Positions 35,666 through 45,424 of a stretch of 64,000 nt of DNA are shown here, piece by piece (positions within the stretch are counted from its first letter, which is position 1; each line of letters begins with the position of its first letter). The DNA is taken from positions 248,001 to 312,000 of the forward strand of contig NZ_MRTQ01000001.1 of assembly GCF_001956215.1 (NCBI RefSeq), written 5' to 3'. This DNA is from Paenibacillus sp. FSL R5-0490 (GTDB lineage: Bacteria; Bacillota; Bacilli; Bacillales; Cytobacillaceae). Under the pieces are notes generated by a model, which was not told the origin of the DNA, did not search any database, and saw only the letters and a list, made by a program, of their open reading frames with translations. Both the position numbers and the translations under genes were made by a program.

Positions 35666-36061
35666 ATGAGCAGATTAATTCATTTTGAAGTCCATGCAGA
35701 TGATATGGAGCGGGCTAAAAAATTTTATGGAGAGGTATTTGGGTGGTCATTTCAGGATTGGAGTGAATATGCCGGAATGCCTTATTATGGAGCAGTGACT
35801 GGAAATGAAGAAGAGCCGGGCATTAATGGTGCTTTGATGAAGCGCCAGGGACCGCCTCCAGGAGCTAATCAAGCGATAAACGGATATTCCTGCACAATTG
35901 GTGTGGAAGATTACGATGCCGCGGAAGGCAGAATCCTTGAGAATGGCGGCACTGTAGCATTGCCGAAGTATGCTCTTCCTGGAATGGCTTGGCAGGGGTA
36001 CTATAAGGATACAGAAGGGAATATTTTCGGAATTCACCAGCCTGATGCAAATGCGAAGTGA
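35666..36061 (+). CDS. VOC family (glyoxalase/bleomycin resistance fold) protein
   Basis: A 131-residue VOC-domain protein beginning MSRLIHFEVHADDMERAKKFYGEVFGW, with a second half ending YYKDTEGNIFGIHQPD, the usual paired beta-alpha-beta-beta-beta arrangement. A metal site would use the H of HFEVHA and the E of DTEGN, as in glyoxalases. AAGGAGGAG precedes the ATG. Members range from dioxygenases to stress proteins, so the activity is not defined. A cre-like palindrome lies 17 bases upstream. Confidence 0.82.
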   Translation: MSRLIHFEVHADDMERAKKFYGEVFGWSFQDWSEYAGMPYYGAVTGNEEEPGINGALMKRQGPPPGANQAINGYSCTIGVEDYDAAEGRILENGGTVALPKYALPGMAWQGYYKDTEGNIFGIHQPDANAK

Positions 36062-36098
36062 ATGGTAAAGACTATTAGCATCTAATGACACAATACAT

Positions 36099-36128
36099 AA
36101 AAAAAGCCCGTCTTAAATGACAGGGCTT
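36099..36128 (-). terminator. Terminator of sstT (minus strand)
   Basis: AAGCCC (36104-36109) pairs with GGGCTT (36123-36128). Read on the minus strand the hairpin is followed by a run of seven Ts. Confidence 0.75.
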
Positions 36129-36133
36129 CAGTG

Positions 36134-36162
36134 AAGGAGTCACCTTAAGAGTGACTCCTTTA
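36134..36162. terminator. Second hairpin between VOC gene and sstT
   Basis: AAGGAGTCAC (36134-36143) pairs with GTGACTCCTT (36151-36160). It lies between two converging genes and may act for either. Confidence 0.55.
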
Positions 36163-36167
36163 TATAT

Positions 36168-37400
36168 TTATGCACTAAGTTTTGCAACTTTGCCTTCCTT
36201 GCGCTTTTTGGCATATTCAGCTGTAGCAGTAAATAGAACATCTGAGGAAGAGTTAAGGGCTGTTTCACATGAATCCTGTAATACGCCAATAATGAATCCT
36301 ACCCCGACAACCTGCATAGCTACGTCATCCGGAATTCCGAATAAGCTGGCTGCTAAAGGAATGAGAAGAAGGGATCCGCCTGCAACACCTGAAGCACCTG
36401 CGGCAGAAACTGCTGCTAACACGCTTAGGATTAGAGCTGTTCCAAAATCCACTTGAATACCTAATGTGTGAACGGCTGAAAGAGTCAGAACAGAAATTGT
36501 AACAGCTGCACCAGCCATATTAACCGTTGCGCCTAATGGGATGGATACGGAATACGTATCTTCATCCAGTCCAAGTTTTTCGCATAAGCTCATATTTACA
36601 GGAATATTAGCTGCTGAGCTGCGTGTGAAGAACGCTGTAATTCCGCTTTCTCGTAAGCATCTAAAAACAAGCGGATATGGATTTCTGCGAATATTTAAAA
36701 ATACGATAATCGGATTTACAACCAGAGCGATAAAGAACATGCAGCCCAGGAGGATGAACAGTAACTTGCCGTAATCCATCAATGCTGATATACCATTGCT
36801 GACAATCGCATCAAACACAAGGCCCATAATTCCTATTGGGGCGAAGCTAATTACCCATTTAACCAGAGTCGAGATGGCATCTGAGAAATTTGCGAGCATG
36901 TTTTTTGTAGTGTCAGCTGCTTTTCTTAAGGCAATGCCAAGCAGGATTGCCCAAGTCAGAATGCCGATATAATTGCCATTGATCAGTGCATTGACCGGGT
37001 TGTCCACAACATTGGTCAGCAGGGTTGTAAGAACTTCAGCTATCCCTCCTGGAGGTGTTACATCCTCTGCTCCCGGTGCAAGTGAAAGGGTAACAGGAAA
37101 AATAAAGCTTGCTACTACTGCGACAAGTCCAGCTAAAAAGGTGCTTAAACCATAAAGAGCTATAATGGATTTCATATTTGTCTGCTGTCCGCTTCTATGT
37201 TTGGAAATGGCATGCATGACCAGGAAAAAAACCAGTACCGGTGCCACAGCTTTTAATGCACCTACAAATAAAGTACCGAAGATAGACACCCATCCTGCTG
37301 CTTTCGGAATAGTCAAAGCGAGGGCGATACCTGCGATGATGCCCAGAAGAATTCTTTTTACCAGGCTTATTTGGTTCCACTTGCTGATTGCGTTTTTCAT
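36168..37400 (-). CDS. sstT: Serine/threonine:sodium symporter SstT
   Basis: A 410-residue dicarboxylate/amino acid:cation symporter family protein with about nine membrane segments. It has the family's transport motifs in the second half: [27 protein letters not shown] and [25 protein letters not shown]. These are characteristic of SstT, which takes up serine and threonine with sodium. The ATG at 37400 is preceded by GGAGGG; a longer frame upstream lacks any site. Monocistronic, with its own terminator. Confidence 0.92.
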   Translation of the reverse strand: MKNAISKWNQISLVKRILLGIIAGIALALTIPKAAGWVSIFGTLFVGALKAVAPVLVFFLVMHAISKHRSGQQTNMKSIIALYGLSTFLAGLVAVVASFIFPVTLSLAPGAEDVTPPGGIAEVLTTLLTNVVDNPVNALINGNYIGILTWAILLGIALRKAADTTKNMLANFSDAISTLVKWVISFAPIGIMGLVFDAIVSNGISALMDYGKLLFILLGCMFFIALVVNPIIVFLNIRRNPYPLVFRCLRESGITAFFTRSSAANIPVNMSLCEKLGLDEDTYSVSIPLGATVNMAGAAVTISVLTLSAVHTLGIQVDFGTALILSVLAAVSAAGASGVAGGSLLLIPLAASLFGIPDDVAMQVVGVGFIIGVLQDSCETALNSSSDVLFTATAEYAKKRKEGKVAKLSA

Positions 37401-37628
37401 TCGATTCCCTCCGAAGTGATTATTATATAAAAGAGAATAATGGCTTATCACTGTTATCCGACAGTGATATTTGTTAGTTTAACACAAATATTATAAATTG
37501 TGCGATAAATTATTATATTGAAATATCTGTTAAACGACTATTAAATAGATAGGTTGCTGTTAATTATGGTTTTAGCGGTTTAAATAAGAGGAATAATAAA
37601 AAATAATTCAATACTTTTTTGGCTTGTG

Positions 37629-37658
37629 GAATAAGAGTCCTTATATAACTGCAATCTA
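37629..37658 (+). promoter_or_regulatory. Putative sigma-G promoter of glcU-gdh
   Basis: GAATA (37629-37633), 18 bases, then CAATCTA (37652-37658) fits the sigma-G pattern gnATR-N18-cAtnnTA except for one position. In Bacillus subtilis the glucose dehydrogenase operon is forespore-specific and depends on sigma-G, so the position is apt. Confidence 0.6.
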
Positions 37659-37694
37659 AAAATGTACATAAAATCGAAAGATGAGGTACACACC

Positions 37695-38549
37695 ATGACA
37701 GGAATTCTATTAGCCCTCATTGCAGCGGTTTCATGGGGCAGTATTGTATTTGTCAGCAGCAAGCTTGGCGGGGACGAGGACAGCCAGACGCTTGGCACGA
37801 CAATAGGAGCCCTATTATTTGCCATCGCTGTCTATCTTTTTAAGAGACCGGATCTTTCCAATATTGTTTGGTCAGTCGGCTTTATTTCTGGTTTGTTCTG
37901 GTCGATCGGGCAGAAAAATCAGTTTGGGGCAGTCAGATATTTGGGGGTTGCAAAGACAGCTCCAATGTCCACAGGTCTGCAGCTTATTGGAACAACTTTT
38001 TTTGGAGTATTCATTTTTAAAGAATGGGAAACAACGATGAGCATTATCATCGGAGTCACCTCTCTGGTCTGCATCATTGTTGGTGCAATTCTGACTTCTT
38101 TGAAACAGGGGGATGACAAGGAACAGGGAAAAAGCCTCAAGAAAGGCCTGCTTGTACTCCTTTTATCGACCGCAGGCTTTGTCGGGTATGTTGTACTAAT
38201 CCGCTGGTTTGAAATTGATGGCTGGTCTGCCATACTGCCGCAGGCGATTGGAATGGTAACAGGAGCATTCCTCATAACCCTCCGCCGCAAGCCATATAAC
38301 AAATATGCAATCCGTAATATCATTACGGGGCTGATTTGGAGCACCGGGAATCTGGGATTGCTGCTTTCCCTCCCGAAGATCGGCGTGGCCACCAGCTTTT
38401 CCCTTTCTCAGACCGGAATAGTAATTTCGACCATTGGCGGGCTTTTCTTTTTAAATGAGCGTAAAAGCAAAAAACAGGTGTTTATGGTTCTCCTTGGCTG
38501 TTTGTTTATTATCGCTGGGGGAGTATTGCTGGGCTTTACGAAAAAATAG
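37695..38549 (+). CDS. glcU: Glucose uptake protein GlcU (GRP/DMT family)
   Basis: About 284 residues with ten predicted membrane spans and the GRP-family features AAVSWGSIVFVSSKLGG near the start, GLFWSIGQKNQFGAVRYLGV and GLIWSTGNLGLLLSL. GlcU imports glucose by proton symport. The ATG at 37695 has GAGGT eight bases upstream. It is followed 12 bases later by glucose dehydrogenase, the classic glcU-gdh pair active in forespores or germinating spores. Confidence 0.92.
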   Translation: MTGILLALIAAVSWGSIVFVSSKLGGDEDSQTLGTTIGALLFAIAVYLFKRPDLSNIVWSVGFISGLFWSIGQKNQFGAVRYLGVAKTAPMSTGLQLIGTTFFGVFIFKEWETTMSIIIGVTSLVCIIVGAILTSLKQGDDKEQGKSLKKGLLVLLLSTAGFVGYVVLIRWFEIDGWSAILPQAIGMVTGAFLITLRRKPYNKYAIRNIITGLIWSTGNLGLLLSLPKIGVATSFSLSQTGIVISTIGGLFFLNERKSKKQVFMVLLGCLFIIAGGVLLGFTKK

Positions 38550-39347
<798 letters not shown>

Positions 39348-39351
39348 ATGG

Positions 39352-39383
39352 AAAGCTCTTCTCATTTGAGAGGGGCTTTTTTT
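39352..39383 (+). terminator. Terminator of glcU-gdh
   Basis: AAAGCTCTTCTC (39352-39363) pairs with GAGAGGGGCTTT (39368-39379), followed by a T run. Confidence 0.85.
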
Positions 39384-39431
39384 AGGCAGGTAACGGAACT
39401 TTTAGTGTCAAGCGGTAAAAAGATAGACATA

Positions 39432-39462
39432 AAAAATCCGGCCGCTTAAAAAGGGCCGGACC
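39432..39462. other. GC-rich hairpin, possible minus-strand terminator
   Basis: TCCGGCC and GGCCGGA pair around GCTTAAAAAG; on the minus strand the stem is followed by six Ts. It lies between gdh and the small minus-strand gene; no further gene is evident between them. Confidence 0.45.
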
Positions 39463-39643
39463 TGAAGGGGTAAAGAAAAAGGGCTTTATGATGTTTCGGT
39501 ACATTTACATTCTAATGCGTAAATGTTAACAAACTATGACCGGGATGCGGACAAATTATTAAATATATCCTTTACATGTTAGATTGTGTGGGGAACAGAA
39601 ATGATACATACAGCGGCAATTCCTGCTTAGCAGCGGGTACTAA

Positions 39644-39666
39644 AAAGGCAGGATCGATTCCTGCCT
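39644..39666 (-). terminator. Terminator of the 41-residue gene
   Basis: AGGCAGGA (39646-39653) pairs with TCCTGCCT (39659-39666); on the minus strand five Ts follow. Confidence 0.75.
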
Positions 39667-39675
39667 CACTGTCAT

Positions 39676-39801
39676 TTATTTTCTCTTTTGAGCTTTCATT
39701 TTGTTCGCTTCCAGTTCAGCAGCATATTCTTCGTATGTTTTACCCTGCTTTTGGCTCTCAGATTGAATTTTTTTGAACTTGTTATCATTAAGATTCGGCA
39801 T
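39676..39801 (-). CDS. Small hydrophilic protein, 41 residues
   Basis: Reads MPNLNDNKFKKIQSESQKQG and ends in NKMKAQKRK, highly charged and without a membrane span. Coding is supported by a very strong GGGGAGGTG site ahead of the ATG and a dedicated terminator just after the stop. Size and composition recall small acid-soluble or stress-induced Bacillus proteins, but I do not recognise the family. It is divergent from the catalase gene. Confidence 0.7.
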   Translation of the reverse strand: MPNLNDNKFKKIQSESQKQGKTYEEYAAELEANKMKAQKRK

Positions 39802-39888
39802 GTCTACACCTCCCCTGGACAAGAATATTTTTTACAAAGATATGAACATTATTCCGACTAAATTAATTAAGTACATTTACTCAAAAAG

Positions 39889-39914
39889 GTTTCATTTCCA
39901 TTTTTGATGGGTAT
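39889..39914 (+). promoter_or_regulatory. Putative sigma-B promoter of the catalase gene
   Basis: GTTTCA, 14 bases, then GGGTAT resembles the sigma-B consensus GTTTAA-N12-15-GGGTAT. It lies 118 bases before the catalase start. Some Bacillus catalases are general-stress genes. Confidence 0.5.
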
Positions 39915-40031
39915 GATAACCAGGCTATCTAATATGGAAACAGATCCAATACTTAACATTTAAGGTAAACTCAAGTATAAATATTTGAATCAGAGGAAAA
40001 ATATGGTCATTCGTTGTTAGGAGGTTTGATT

Positions 40032-41681
40032 GTGGCAGATAACAAAGATATGAATACAGAAAATGAGCAGAATGTTAGCCGTGAGACACTGACAACCCGG
40101 CAGGGGCATCCAGTTACGGATAACCAAAACATTCGCACGATAGGCAATCGGGGACCTGCTACTTTGGAAAATTATCATTTCATTGAGAAGATCTCCCATT
40201 TTGACAGGGAAGAGGTTCCGGAGCGTGTGGTTCACGCAAGAGGAGCAGGAGCATTCGGTTACTTTGAAACATACGGAAAAGTGGGCGATGAGCCGGTTGA
40301 GAAGTATACACGTGCCAAGGTCTTCTCTGGTGCAGGGAAGAGGACGCCACTAATGGTCCGCTTTTCAACTGTGGCAGGTGCGAAGGATTCACCCGAAACA
40401 GCACGTGATCCTAGAGGCTTTGCCGTAAAAATGTATACTGAGGACGGAAACTGGGATTTGGTCGGCAATAACCTGAAGATCTTCTTTATCCGTGATGCGA
40501 TGAAATTTCCTGACATGATTCACGCCTTCAAGCCTGACCCTGTTTCAAACGTGCCAAATCCCGAGCGGATGTTTGACTTTGTATCTCGCACACCCGAAGC
40601 TACACATATGATTACTTTCGTATTTTCCCCATGGGGAATACCCGCTACATACCGTCACATGCAGGGATCGGGTGTCAATACCTATAAATGGGTGAATGAA
40701 AAAGGGGAAGCTGTACTGGTGAAATATCACTGGGAGCCAAAGCAGGGGATCCGCAATCTGACCCAGGAAGAGGCAAGCGAGATTCAGGCTAAAAATGTCG
40801 GACATGCTACACAGGATTTATTTGAGGCGATTAAACGGGGAGATTATCCGGAATGGGAGCTTTTTGTACAGATTATGGAGGATGATTACCATCCAGAATT
40901 GGATTTTGATCCCCTTGATGATACCAAGCTTTGGCCGGAGGATCAGTTTCCTTGGCTTCCTGTTGGCCGCATGGTGCTTGATCGCAATCCAGTGGATTAC
41001 CATGCAGAAATTGAACAGGCGGCTTTTGGAACGGGAGTACTTGTTGATGGAATGGATTTTTCCGATGATAAGATGCTGCAGGGCCGGACTTTCTCATATT
41101 CCGATACACAGCGTTATCGCGTTGGAGCGAACTATCTAAAATTGCCGGTCAACGCGCCGAAATCGCCTGTACGTACGAATCAGCAGCGCGGCCAAATGGA
41201 TATTCGGGACCCGAAAGAGGCAGGAGATAATCCCCATATTAACTACGAGCCTTCAATAAAGGGCGGCTTTAAGGAAGCACCGGAAGAAGGGCGCACCCCG
41301 CATCGGCCAACTTATAATGCAGCTGCCATGAGCGCACCGATCGATCGGCCAAATAATTACGGCCAGGCCGGCCATACTTACAGGAGTTTTGATGACTGGG
41401 AGCGGGATGAACTGATCAAAAACCTGTCTGAAGCTTTAGCGGTATGCGACAAACGGATTCAGGATGCCATGTTTGAGCATTTCACACAAGCTGATGAAGA
41501 CTATGGCCGCCGTGTCATGGAAGAAACCGGGAAAGTCATGAAAAAGATCCAGGCGACGAGCGGGGAAGAACAAATCCCAGGCCGTGACGCTGGAAGATCT
41601 AAATATGGCCAAGGTTCAATCGCTGAAAACCAGGCATCAAAAGAAGCGGTTGAGAAAAGCCATGAAACGGATCCGTATTAA
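40032..41681 (+). CDS. Heme catalase
   Basis: About 549 residues of a small-subunit-type monofunctional catalase with a C-terminal tail. The distal histidine is in [11 protein letters not shown] (about residue 67), RFSTVAG follows, and the proximal heme tyrosine is in [11 protein letters not shown] (about residue 361). It converts hydrogen peroxide to water and oxygen. The GTG at 40032 has AGGAGG seven bases upstream. It lacks the large C-terminal domain of HPII-type enzymes such as KatE. A sigma-B-like promoter upstream suggests stress control. Confidence 0.93.
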   Translation: MADNKDMNTENEQNVSRETLTTRQGHPVTDNQNIRTIGNRGPATLENYHFIEKISHFDREEVPERVVHARGAGAFGYFETYGKVGDEPVEKYTRAKVFSGAGKRTPLMVRFSTVAGAKDSPETARDPRGFAVKMYTEDGNWDLVGNNLKIFFIRDAMKFPDMIHAFKPDPVSNVPNPERMFDFVSRTPEATHMITFVFSPWGIPATYRHMQGSGVNTYKWVNEKGEAVLVKYHWEPKQGIRNLTQEEASEIQAKNVGHATQDLFEAIKRGDYPEWELFVQIMEDDYHPELDFDPLDDTKLWPEDQFPWLPVGRMVLDRNPVDYHAEIEQAAFGTGVLVDGMDFSDDKMLQGRTFSYSDTQRYRVGANYLKLPVNAPKSPVRTNQQRGQMDIRDPKEAGDNPHINYEPSIKGGFKEAPEEGRTPHRPTYNAAAMSAPIDRPNNYGQAGHTYRSFDDWERDELIKNLSEALAVCDKRIQDAMFEHFTQADEDYGRRVMEETGKVMKKIQATSGEEQIPGRDAGRSKYGQGSIAENQASKEAVEKSHETDPY

Positions 41682-41824
41682 TAGCAAACATGGACTGTCC
41701 AAAAGTCAGCATTACTGACTGCAGGGCAGTTCTTTTTTTATTTGCTTCTTTTTTTTAGGGCAGATAGGACTTCTTCCCGGTTCTATAGAATAACCTTCTA
41801 AACTATAAAACCTGAGGTGCCGAA

Positions 41825-42529
41825 ATGAAACCAATTATTGGAGTTACGTCAAATTTAGATGATCATAACCTTTCTGTATCAATGGATAATATCCATTCAT
41901 TATTAAACGCAGGGGCCGTTCCAGTTGTTGTGCCTAATTTGCTGGATGATGAGAAAGTCGAAAAATTAGCTGAAACGCTTGACGGGCTGCTGCTTACTGG
42001 CGGGGGGGACATCGACCCAACACTATTTGGTGAAGAACCACATCAAAAGCTGGGCAGTATTTGTCCGGAAAGAGATGCATTCGAAATCAGCATGATTCAA
42101 AAAATGCTTGCTCGAAATAAACCAATCTTAGCCATATGCAGGGGCTGCCAAATCCTAAGTATCGCTCTTGGGGGTGATATGTATCAGGACATCTTTTCCC
42201 AAATGGGCGTACCTTTGCTGCAGCATGGCCAAAAAGCACCCCGCTGGCATGCGACACACTTTGTGAATGTAAAAAGAGATTCTCTCCTCCACAAAGTTAC
42301 TGGAATGCAAAGCTTTAAAGTAAATAGCTATCATCATCAGGCTGTCCGCAAAATGCCTGGAAATTTTGAGGTGTGTGCAGAGGCCAATGATGGAGTTATT
42401 GAGGCTTTTGAGAGTAAAAAGCATCGCTTTGCATTAGGGGTACAGTGGCACCCTGAATGCATGACAGAAAAGAATGATAACCCTTCAAAAGCTATATTTG
42501 ATGCATTTGTTAAGGCTTGTAAACAATAA
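41825..42529 (+). CDS. Gamma-glutamyl-gamma-aminobutyrate hydrolase family protein (peptidase C26)
   Basis: A 234-residue class I glutamine-amidotransferase-like hydrolase. The nucleophile cysteine is in AICRGCQ (near residue 102) and the His-Glu pair in VQWHPE (near residue 205). PuuD-type members split gamma-glutamyl amides such as gamma-glutamyl-GABA in polyamine breakdown. No polyamine genes are nearby, so the substrate is open. GAGGTG precedes the ATG. Confidence 0.87.
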   Translation: MKPIIGVTSNLDDHNLSVSMDNIHSLLNAGAVPVVVPNLLDDEKVEKLAETLDGLLLTGGGDIDPTLFGEEPHQKLGSICPERDAFEISMIQKMLARNKPILAICRGCQILSIALGGDMYQDIFSQMGVPLLQHGQKAPRWHATHFVNVKRDSLLHKVTGMQSFKVNSYHHQAVRKMPGNFEVCAEANDGVIEAFESKKHRFALGVQWHPECMTEKNDNPSKAIFDAFVKACKQ

Positions 42530-42540
42530 TACAGAAGGTG

Positions 42541-42573
42541 AAAAGCCGTCGCACTTTTAAAATTGCGGCGGCC
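42541..42573. terminator. Hairpin between convergent genes
   Basis: GCCGTCGCA (42545-42553) pairs with TGCGGCGGC (42564-42572). On the minus strand four Ts follow, serving the LysR gene. Confidence 0.6.
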
Positions 42574-42576
42574 ATT

Positions 42577-43470
42577 TCACAGCCCTTCCTCCAGATAAGT
42601 CTCAGCACCGGCGATAAACTCCCTGACCGCAAACGATAAGTACTTATCCTTTTTCCAAATCATTCCGAGCTCTAAATTAACTGCAGATTCAGAGATTGGC
42701 AGAACCACAAGGTCATTGCAGTTTATATTTTGACAGATTTTGCTTGGCAGCATGGTGATACCCAGTTTTCCTTCAACCATTCCCAGCAGGAAATCCTTTT
42801 GCGAGCTTTCACAGACAATATTAGGCTGAAAGCCGCTGTTTACGCATTCCTCAATAATCAGATCATATAGGGTGAAATCTTTCCGGTAGAGGATGAATGG
42901 CTCTTTGGCTAATTCTGAAAAATGCACTTCTTTTTTCGTAGCAAGCCTATGTTCCCGGTGGATAATGAGCATTAAGGGATCGCTCAGGACATTGATTATT
43001 TCAAAACCGCTTCCATGGGCCGGAACCGTGCAAATTAGTCCAATATCCAATGTGCCATCTTCCACCCCCTTTTTTATTTTCTTCGTGCCGACTTCTGTTA
43101 ATTTAATTTCAATCAATGGAAACTTTTCTTTATATTGGCTGATAAGCTTCGAAAAGAAGGCTGCACCGACTATGGGAGGTATGCCAATTTTGATTTCACC
43201 GCCCTTCAGCTCCATTAAATCTGTTAACTCCAATGTCAGGTTCTGAAATGCGTCCAGCACTTTTTTCGCATTAATTAACACCGCTTTTCCTGCATCCGTT
43301 AATTCAAGCTGCTTCGATGACCTGTAAAATAGCGGCACTCCCAGTTCGCCTTCGAGATTCTTGATGGCTTTGCTGATGGAAGGCTGGGTGACATGCAGGG
43401 TCTGGGATGCTTTAGTGAAGCTTAAGTGCTGTGCTACTTCCGCAAAATACTCTAAATGCCGGATATCCAA
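42577..43470 (-). CDS. LysR family transcriptional regulator
   Basis: A 297-residue LTTR: the N-terminal HTH reads DIRHLEYFAEVAQHLSFTKAS and VTQPSISKAIKNLEGELG; the rest is a periplasmic-binding-like effector domain. It is divergent from the malic enzyme gene with 139 bases between, so control of that gene is likely. Several related runs of the form GATTATAGATTATA lie in the gap and could hold its T-N11-A sites. Effector unknown; CitR/CcpC-type carbon regulators are the nearest analogy. Confidence 0.88.
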   Translation of the reverse strand: MDIRHLEYFAEVAQHLSFTKASQTLHVTQPSISKAIKNLEGELGVPLFYRSSKQLELTDAGKAVLINAKKVLDAFQNLTLELTDLMELKGGEIKIGIPPIVGAAFFSKLISQYKEKFPLIEIKLTEVGTKKIKKGVEDGTLDIGLICTVPAHGSGFEIINVLSDPLMLIIHREHRLATKKEVHFSELAKEPFILYRKDFTLYDLIIEECVNSGFQPNIVCESSQKDFLLGMVEGKLGITMLPSKICQNINCNDLVVLPISESAVNLELGMIWKKDKYLSFAVREFIAGAETYLEEGL

Positions 43471-43609
43471 TTACTGCACTCCTCTCATATAACCAAAAGG
43501 CATAAGGATTATAGATTATATGTATTTCATTTATGGATGGCAATCATTATATAATAATCTACAACAAATACTGAAAATTAACAATATTCATAAAGAGGAG
43601 ATGGGTAGA

Positions 43610-44815
43610 ATGGATTTGCAGAAGGAATCTTTACTGCTTCATGAGAAGTTTAAGGGTAAGTTAACGGTCGATGTAAAAATGCCGCTGAACAGCATGAAGG
43701 ATTTAAGCTTAGCCTATTCCCCGGGAGTTGCCGAGCCATGCCGAAGAATCCATGACCAGCCTGAGAAGGTCTATGATTATACAATAAAAGGAAACTTAAT
43801 CGCTGTGGTTTCTGACGGCACTTCTGTGCTGGGACTTGGCGATATTGGCCCTGAAGCCTCTATGCCTGTTATGGAGGGAAAGGCAGCACTATTTAAAGCT
43901 TTTGCAGGGATTGATGCTGTTCCGATTTGCCTTGATACGAAGGATCCCGAAGAAATCATTAAAACAGTCAGGCTGCTGCAGCCTTCCTTTGGAGGCATCA
44001 ACCTCGAAGATATCGCGGCACCTAATTGCTTTTACATTGAAGAACGGCTTAAGCAGGAAATGAATATTCCCGTTTTTCATGATGACCAGCATGGAACAGC
44101 AATCGTAACAGCAGCCGGGTTAATCAACGCGCTGAAGCTTGCCGGCAAAAAAATGGATGAAATTAAAATCGTAATCAATGGGGCGGGTGCGGCAGGAATT
44201 GCGATTATCAAGCTGCTCCTAAATATGGGAGCAAAAGATATCATCATGTGTGACACAAAGGGAGCAATTTATGAAGGAAGGCAGGAGCGAATGAACCCTG
44301 TCAAAGAGTCTGTCGCGAAAATAACCAATCGTGGGAAACGTAAAGGACCGCTTGAAAATGTTATCATTGGCGCCGATGTGTTCATCGGGGTTTCCTCTGC
44401 CGGTGCCTTAACAAAGGAAATGGTCGAGACGATGAGTCCGAATTCCATTATTTTTGCCATGGCTAATCCAGTTCCTGAGATCATGCCGGATGAGGCGAAA
44501 GCGGCAGGAGCTAAAGTCGTTGGAACAGGAAGATCCGATTTGCCGAATCAGGTGAACAATGTCCTCGCATTTCCTGGAATTTTCCGAGGGGCCCTGGACG
44601 TCAGGGCTACTGAAATTAATGAAGAAATGAAAATGGCAGCTGTCGAAGCGATTGCCGGATTAATCGATGCTACAGACCTGACACCTGATTATGTCATTCC
44701 TGGGCCGCTCGACAGCCGGGTTGTCCCTGCAGTAAGGGAAGCAGTAGTAAAAGCGGCCCAGGAAACAGGTGCAGCCCGAATCGAAATTATACAGAGCCAA
44801 ATAATAAGCCAATAG
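43610..44815 (+). CDS. NAD(P)-dependent malic enzyme
   Basis: About 401 residues, the short bacterial malic enzyme. YSPGVAEPC is near residue 37, the metal-binding region HDDQHGTAIV near residue 157, and the nucleotide fold IVINGAGAAGIAI near 185. It oxidatively decarboxylates malate to pyruvate. The ATG at 43610 lies nine bases after AAAGAGGAG; the ATG at 43601 is attached to that site and is unlikely. Divergent from a LysR regulator that probably controls it. Confidence 0.92.
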   Translation: MDLQKESLLLHEKFKGKLTVDVKMPLNSMKDLSLAYSPGVAEPCRRIHDQPEKVYDYTIKGNLIAVVSDGTSVLGLGDIGPEASMPVMEGKAALFKAFAGIDAVPICLDTKDPEEIIKTVRLLQPSFGGINLEDIAAPNCFYIEERLKQEMNIPVFHDDQHGTAIVTAAGLINALKLAGKKMDEIKIVINGAGAAGIAIIKLLLNMGAKDIIMCDTKGAIYEGRQERMNPVKESVAKITNRGKRKGPLENVIIGADVFIGVSSAGALTKEMVETMSPNSIIFAMANPVPEIMPDEAKAAGAKVVGTGRSDLPNQVNNVLAFPGIFRGALDVRATEINEEMKMAAVEAIAGLIDATDLTPDYVIPGPLDSRVVPAVREAVVKAAQETGAARIEIIQSQIISQ

Positions 44816-44952
44816 AAGGAAATTAGTATGCGCAGGCATGTTCAAGTGAGATCCAACATAGTATCCAAAAAATGAAGCTGCAGATTTTGCCAATGGGATT
44901 GAATTTATCACTTTCGTCATGTTGAATTTATTTAAAAGGGAGACTGATACCC

Positions 44953-45249
44953 ATGAAAGTATACGAAGTAATTGAGACGCAGGAAATGTTCCGTGGTGAA
45001 ATCATCGAAAACTATTACGTTATTTATGAGCAAACAGAAAACAAAGTCTTTGAAAATCGAAACAATTATATGTTTCAACAAGAAAGATTTTTAGAAGAGA
45101 CCGTTAATATTTTTATAGGAAACCCGCATTCCACCTTAAAGAAAGTAAAAACCTATCCCATTCGCCATCTTGCATTCGGGGATATCCGCGAAGCAATCAG
45201 AAAAGACTTTCCTGACCTCTTTAAGAACCTGAAAAGTTATCCCGCTTAA
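44953..45249 (+). CDS. Hypothetical protein
   Basis: A 98-residue soluble protein, MKVYEVIETQEMFRGEI at the start. I do not recognise it. AAGGGAGA precedes the ATG and a strong terminator follows, which support a real single gene. Confidence 0.65.
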   Translation: MKVYEVIETQEMFRGEIIENYYVIYEQTENKVFENRNNYMFQQERFLEETVNIFIGNPHSTLKKVKTYPIRHLAFGDIREAIRKDFPDLFKNLKSYPA

Positions 45250-45254
45250 ACACT

Positions 45255-45284
45255 GGCAGCCTCCAATGCAGGAGGCTGTCTTTT
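45255..45284 (+). terminator. Terminator of the 98-residue hypothetical gene
   Basis: GGCAGCCTCC (45255-45264) pairs with GGAGGCTGTC (45271-45280), followed by TTTT. Confidence 0.85.
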
Positions 45285-45424
45285 CTTTGGATTCTTAGGA
45301 TGGAAATGTTTCCTGTCTATCTGTATGATAGTATAACAGCAAAAAAGAAAACGCGGGCAGGATCGTTTTTCAGAAATTTGTTAAGGGAATAATTCAGATG
45401 TAAACAAATTAATGGGGTGGAGCA

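Noticed and set aside
39576-39776. Plus-strand reading frame of 66 codons
   Set aside because: It lies opposite the 41-residue gene and its terminator and has no ribosome binding site.
41700-41745. Catalase terminator
   Set aside because: A short ACTGC/GCAGT stem before a T run is present, but with a loop of only about three bases it is too weak to call with confidence.
43500-43570. Defined LysR operator and malic enzyme promoter
   Set aside because: Several A/T-rich inverted repeats overlap and no convincing -35/-10 pair or single T-N11-A site stands out.
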